A stretch of 6,277 nucleotides of DNA from NCBI GenBank assembly GCA_016199015.1, contig JACQHN010000428.1:1-6277 (forward strand), given 5' to 3'. The notes under the pieces were generated by a model, which worked only from the letters and a program-made list of their open reading frames with translations, searched no databases and was not told where the DNA came from. Each line of letters starts with the position of its first letter. Within the stretch, counting starts at the first letter, position 1. The translations under genes were made by a program, and so were the position numbers. Below, piece after piece: positions 4,977 to 6,277 of this stretch. The DNA is from Nitrospira defluvii. GTDB taxonomy: Bacteria; Nitrospirota; Nitrospiria; Nitrospirales; Nitrospiraceae.

Positions 4977-6113
4977 TTAACGCGTCCCACGCGACAGCCG
5001 TACATACTCATTGCCCGGCAACTGGCGAATACAATTCTTCAATTCCAATGAGAGCAAGACCGGCGTGACGTGAGACGCCGCGAGCCCAGTGCGTCGAATC
5101 ACCTCATCCACCGACTGCGGCACCGCGTGAAGGGCATCATACACCAGCGTCTCCTCTGTTCCCAACTGAACGTGCGCCTGCGCATCGGCATCCACTCGCG
5201 CGTCAAGCCGACCACGAAATACCACGTCGAGCTGCGGCCGCAATTCGTCGAGCACATCATGCGCGGATTCTACCAATCTAGCGCCGTCTTTGATCAGACT
5301 GTTGGGCCCGCGACTGTTTTCGGCCTTCACGAAACCGGGCACCGCGAAGACCTCCCGCCCCTGCTCACCCGCCAATCGTGCCGTAATGAGTGATCCGCTC
5401 TCGATGGCGGCCTCCGTCACTACGACGCCCAACGCGAGTCCGCTGATGATGCGGTTACGCCGAGGAAAATGATAACTGTGCGGCGCCGCTCCTAGCGGCA
5501 GCTCGGACAACACGGCCCCCTGCCGCTCAATAGCCTCTCGCAATTGCCGATGGTCCGCTGGATACGTGCGATCCAGCCCGCACCCCATCACCGCCAGCGT
5601 TCGCCCCTGCCCGGCAAGGGCGCCACGATGCGCAGCCGCGTCCACCCCGCGTGCAAGGCCGCTGACAATCGTGAACCCCATGGCCGCCAGGTCGCGGGCC
5701 AATTCCTCGGCCAAGACCCGCCCCGCCGCGCTGACCTTCCTCGTCCCGACGATAGCCACGGCATGACGATCGGTCTCCAGCAATGTGCCCTGGAGATACA
5801 AGAGAGGAGGAGGATCGGGGATGGTTCGGAGAAGCGCCGGATACTGTGTATCCAGGTACGTCAGCACCGCCACCTGTCGGCGTTCCAGCTGCGTCAATTC
5901 CTGCTCGAGTTGCCGGACCGCCTCCGCATCAGGTCCGCGCCGAATGGCCTCGATCAATGGCGGGCGGCATCCGATCTCTTCCAATGCCGCCGGCGTCGCC
6001 GCAAGGACAGATTCCGGCGTCCCGAACGACTGCACGAGCTTGAGCAGGATGGTGTCCCCCACACCGGGGATGGCGCGGAGCATAAACCAGGGGCGGAGAG
6101 ATCGGCTGCTCAC
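4977..6113 (-). CDS. dprA: DNA-processing protein DprA (Smf)
   Basis: This 378-residue cytoplasmic protein binds incoming single-stranded DNA in natural transformation and loads RecA onto it; homologues are also widespread in species not known to be competent. Residues about 8-80 form a helix-hairpin-helix/SAM-like region (AIPGVGD). The Rossmann-type DprA core spans about 82-290, with the conserved strings GTRKVSAAG (123-131), SGLARGVDAAAH (151-162), FPRRNRIISG (216-225), ESGSLITA (238-245) and GPNSLIKDGA (269-278). A winged-helix-like C-terminal domain (about 315-375) follows, as in full-length DprA. The start is a GTG at 6113 with only a weak GAG-rich ribosome binding site; an ATG ten codons later (6083) has none. 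It begins seven bases after the stop of a probable upstream gene. The dprA-topA order is common in bacteria. Confidence 0.95.
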   Translation of the reverse strand: MSSRSLRPWFMLRAIPGVGDTILLKLVQSFGTPESVLAATPAALEEIGCRPPLIEAIRRGPDAEAVRQLEQELTQLERRQVAVLTYLDTQYPALLRTIPDPPPLLYLQGTLLETDRHAVAIVGTRKVSAAGRVLAEELARDLAAMGFTIVSGLARGVDAAAHRGALAGQGRTLAVMGCGLDRTYPADHRQLREAIERQGAVLSELPLGAAPHSYHFPRRNRIISGLALGVVVTEAAIESGSLITARLAGEQGREVFAVPGFVKAENSRGPNSLIKDGARLVESAHDVLDELRPQLDVVFRGRLDARVDADAQAHVQLGTEETLVYDALHAVPQSVDEVIRRTGLAASHVTPVLLSLELKNCIRQLPGNEYVRLSRGTR

Positions 6114-6120
6114 TATCGTC

Positions 6121-6276
6121 TCAGCTCATCACACGCCGTCGGTGCGACGCCAGCAACCATAGTGTCTGGAAAAAACCGCGCTCAGCAGCGAGACATGCGC
6201 CTAGAACTATCCGATCCACCGCCCCAACCGCCTCCATGCACCATTTCTTGAGCGTCCACGCCGGCCAGAATGCTGC
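6121..6276 (-). CDS. 3' end of a probable upstream gene, function unknown (partial)
   Basis: A - strand frame is open from the right edge of the window for 51 codons to a TGA at 6123-6121. About 65% of its codons end in G or C, consistent with coding in a genome like this. The stop lies seven bases before the GTG start of dprA, the spacing of co-transcribed, translationally coupled genes. The visible residues end in AERGFFQTLWLLASHRRRVMS-like sequence: a hydrophobic, aromatic stretch and then a basic tail. I do not recognise a family. The 5' part lies outside the window, so its length and start are unknown. Chance openness over 51 codons is possible. Confidence 0.45.
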   Translation of the reverse strand, partial: AAFWPAWTLKKWCMEAVGAVDRIVLGACLAAERGFFQTLWLLASHRRRVMS

Positions 6277-6277
6277 G

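Noticed and set aside
5544..6251. 235-codon + strand frame opposite dprA
   Set aside because: It is antisense to clearly conserved DprA motifs and has a His/Arg/Pro-rich composition typical of shadow frames in GC-rich genes.

Overview
The window looks like a chromosomal stretch of a free-living, moderately GC-rich bacterium with a compact gene layout. The pairing of dprA with topA and the style of the bacterioferritin and ZIP proteins remind me of Nitrospira-type (Nitrospirota) genomes. That assignment is from memory of the families and not from any search, so treat it as a guess.

Layout. Positions 1-375 hold no convincing protein gene. They do contain an 18-bp perfect inverted repeat (9-26 with 192-209), a 14-bp tandem repeat and an unusually perfect Shine-Dalgarno sequence in front of a 19-codon orphan reading frame. 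A ZIP-family metal transporter follows on the + strand (376-1146) and ends in a bulged hairpin that overlaps its stop codon. Convergent to it, on the - strand, are two tandem bacterioferritin genes (transcribed 2188-1712, then 1685-1206), with a good promoter and repeat structures upstream. Further upstream on the - strand come topA (4894-2558, DNA topoisomerase I with four Cys4 zinc fingers), which has its own promoter, and dprA (6113-4977). The last 157 bases probably hold the 3' end of another - strand gene coupled to dprA.

How the genes work together. The ZIP transporter and the bacterioferritins plausibly form a divalent-metal (iron) uptake and storage neighbourhood. The two bacterioferritins look complementary. 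The upstream one keeps most ferroxidase ligands but has Val at the haem-ligand position 52. The downstream one keeps Met52 but has lost three of the six ferroxidase ligands. This predicts a mixed 24-mer shell in which one subunit oxidises iron and the other carries haem for its release. dprA and topA are a commonly seen pair of DNA-processing genes: DprA loads RecA on incoming single strands during transformation, and TopA relaxes negative supercoils.

I see no CRISPR array, rRNA, tRNA, transposase or phage gene, and no clearly new multi-gene system. The most interesting items are the split-function bacterioferritin pair, the MITE-like inverted repeat, and an apparently coding 46-codon continuation behind the topA stop codon.
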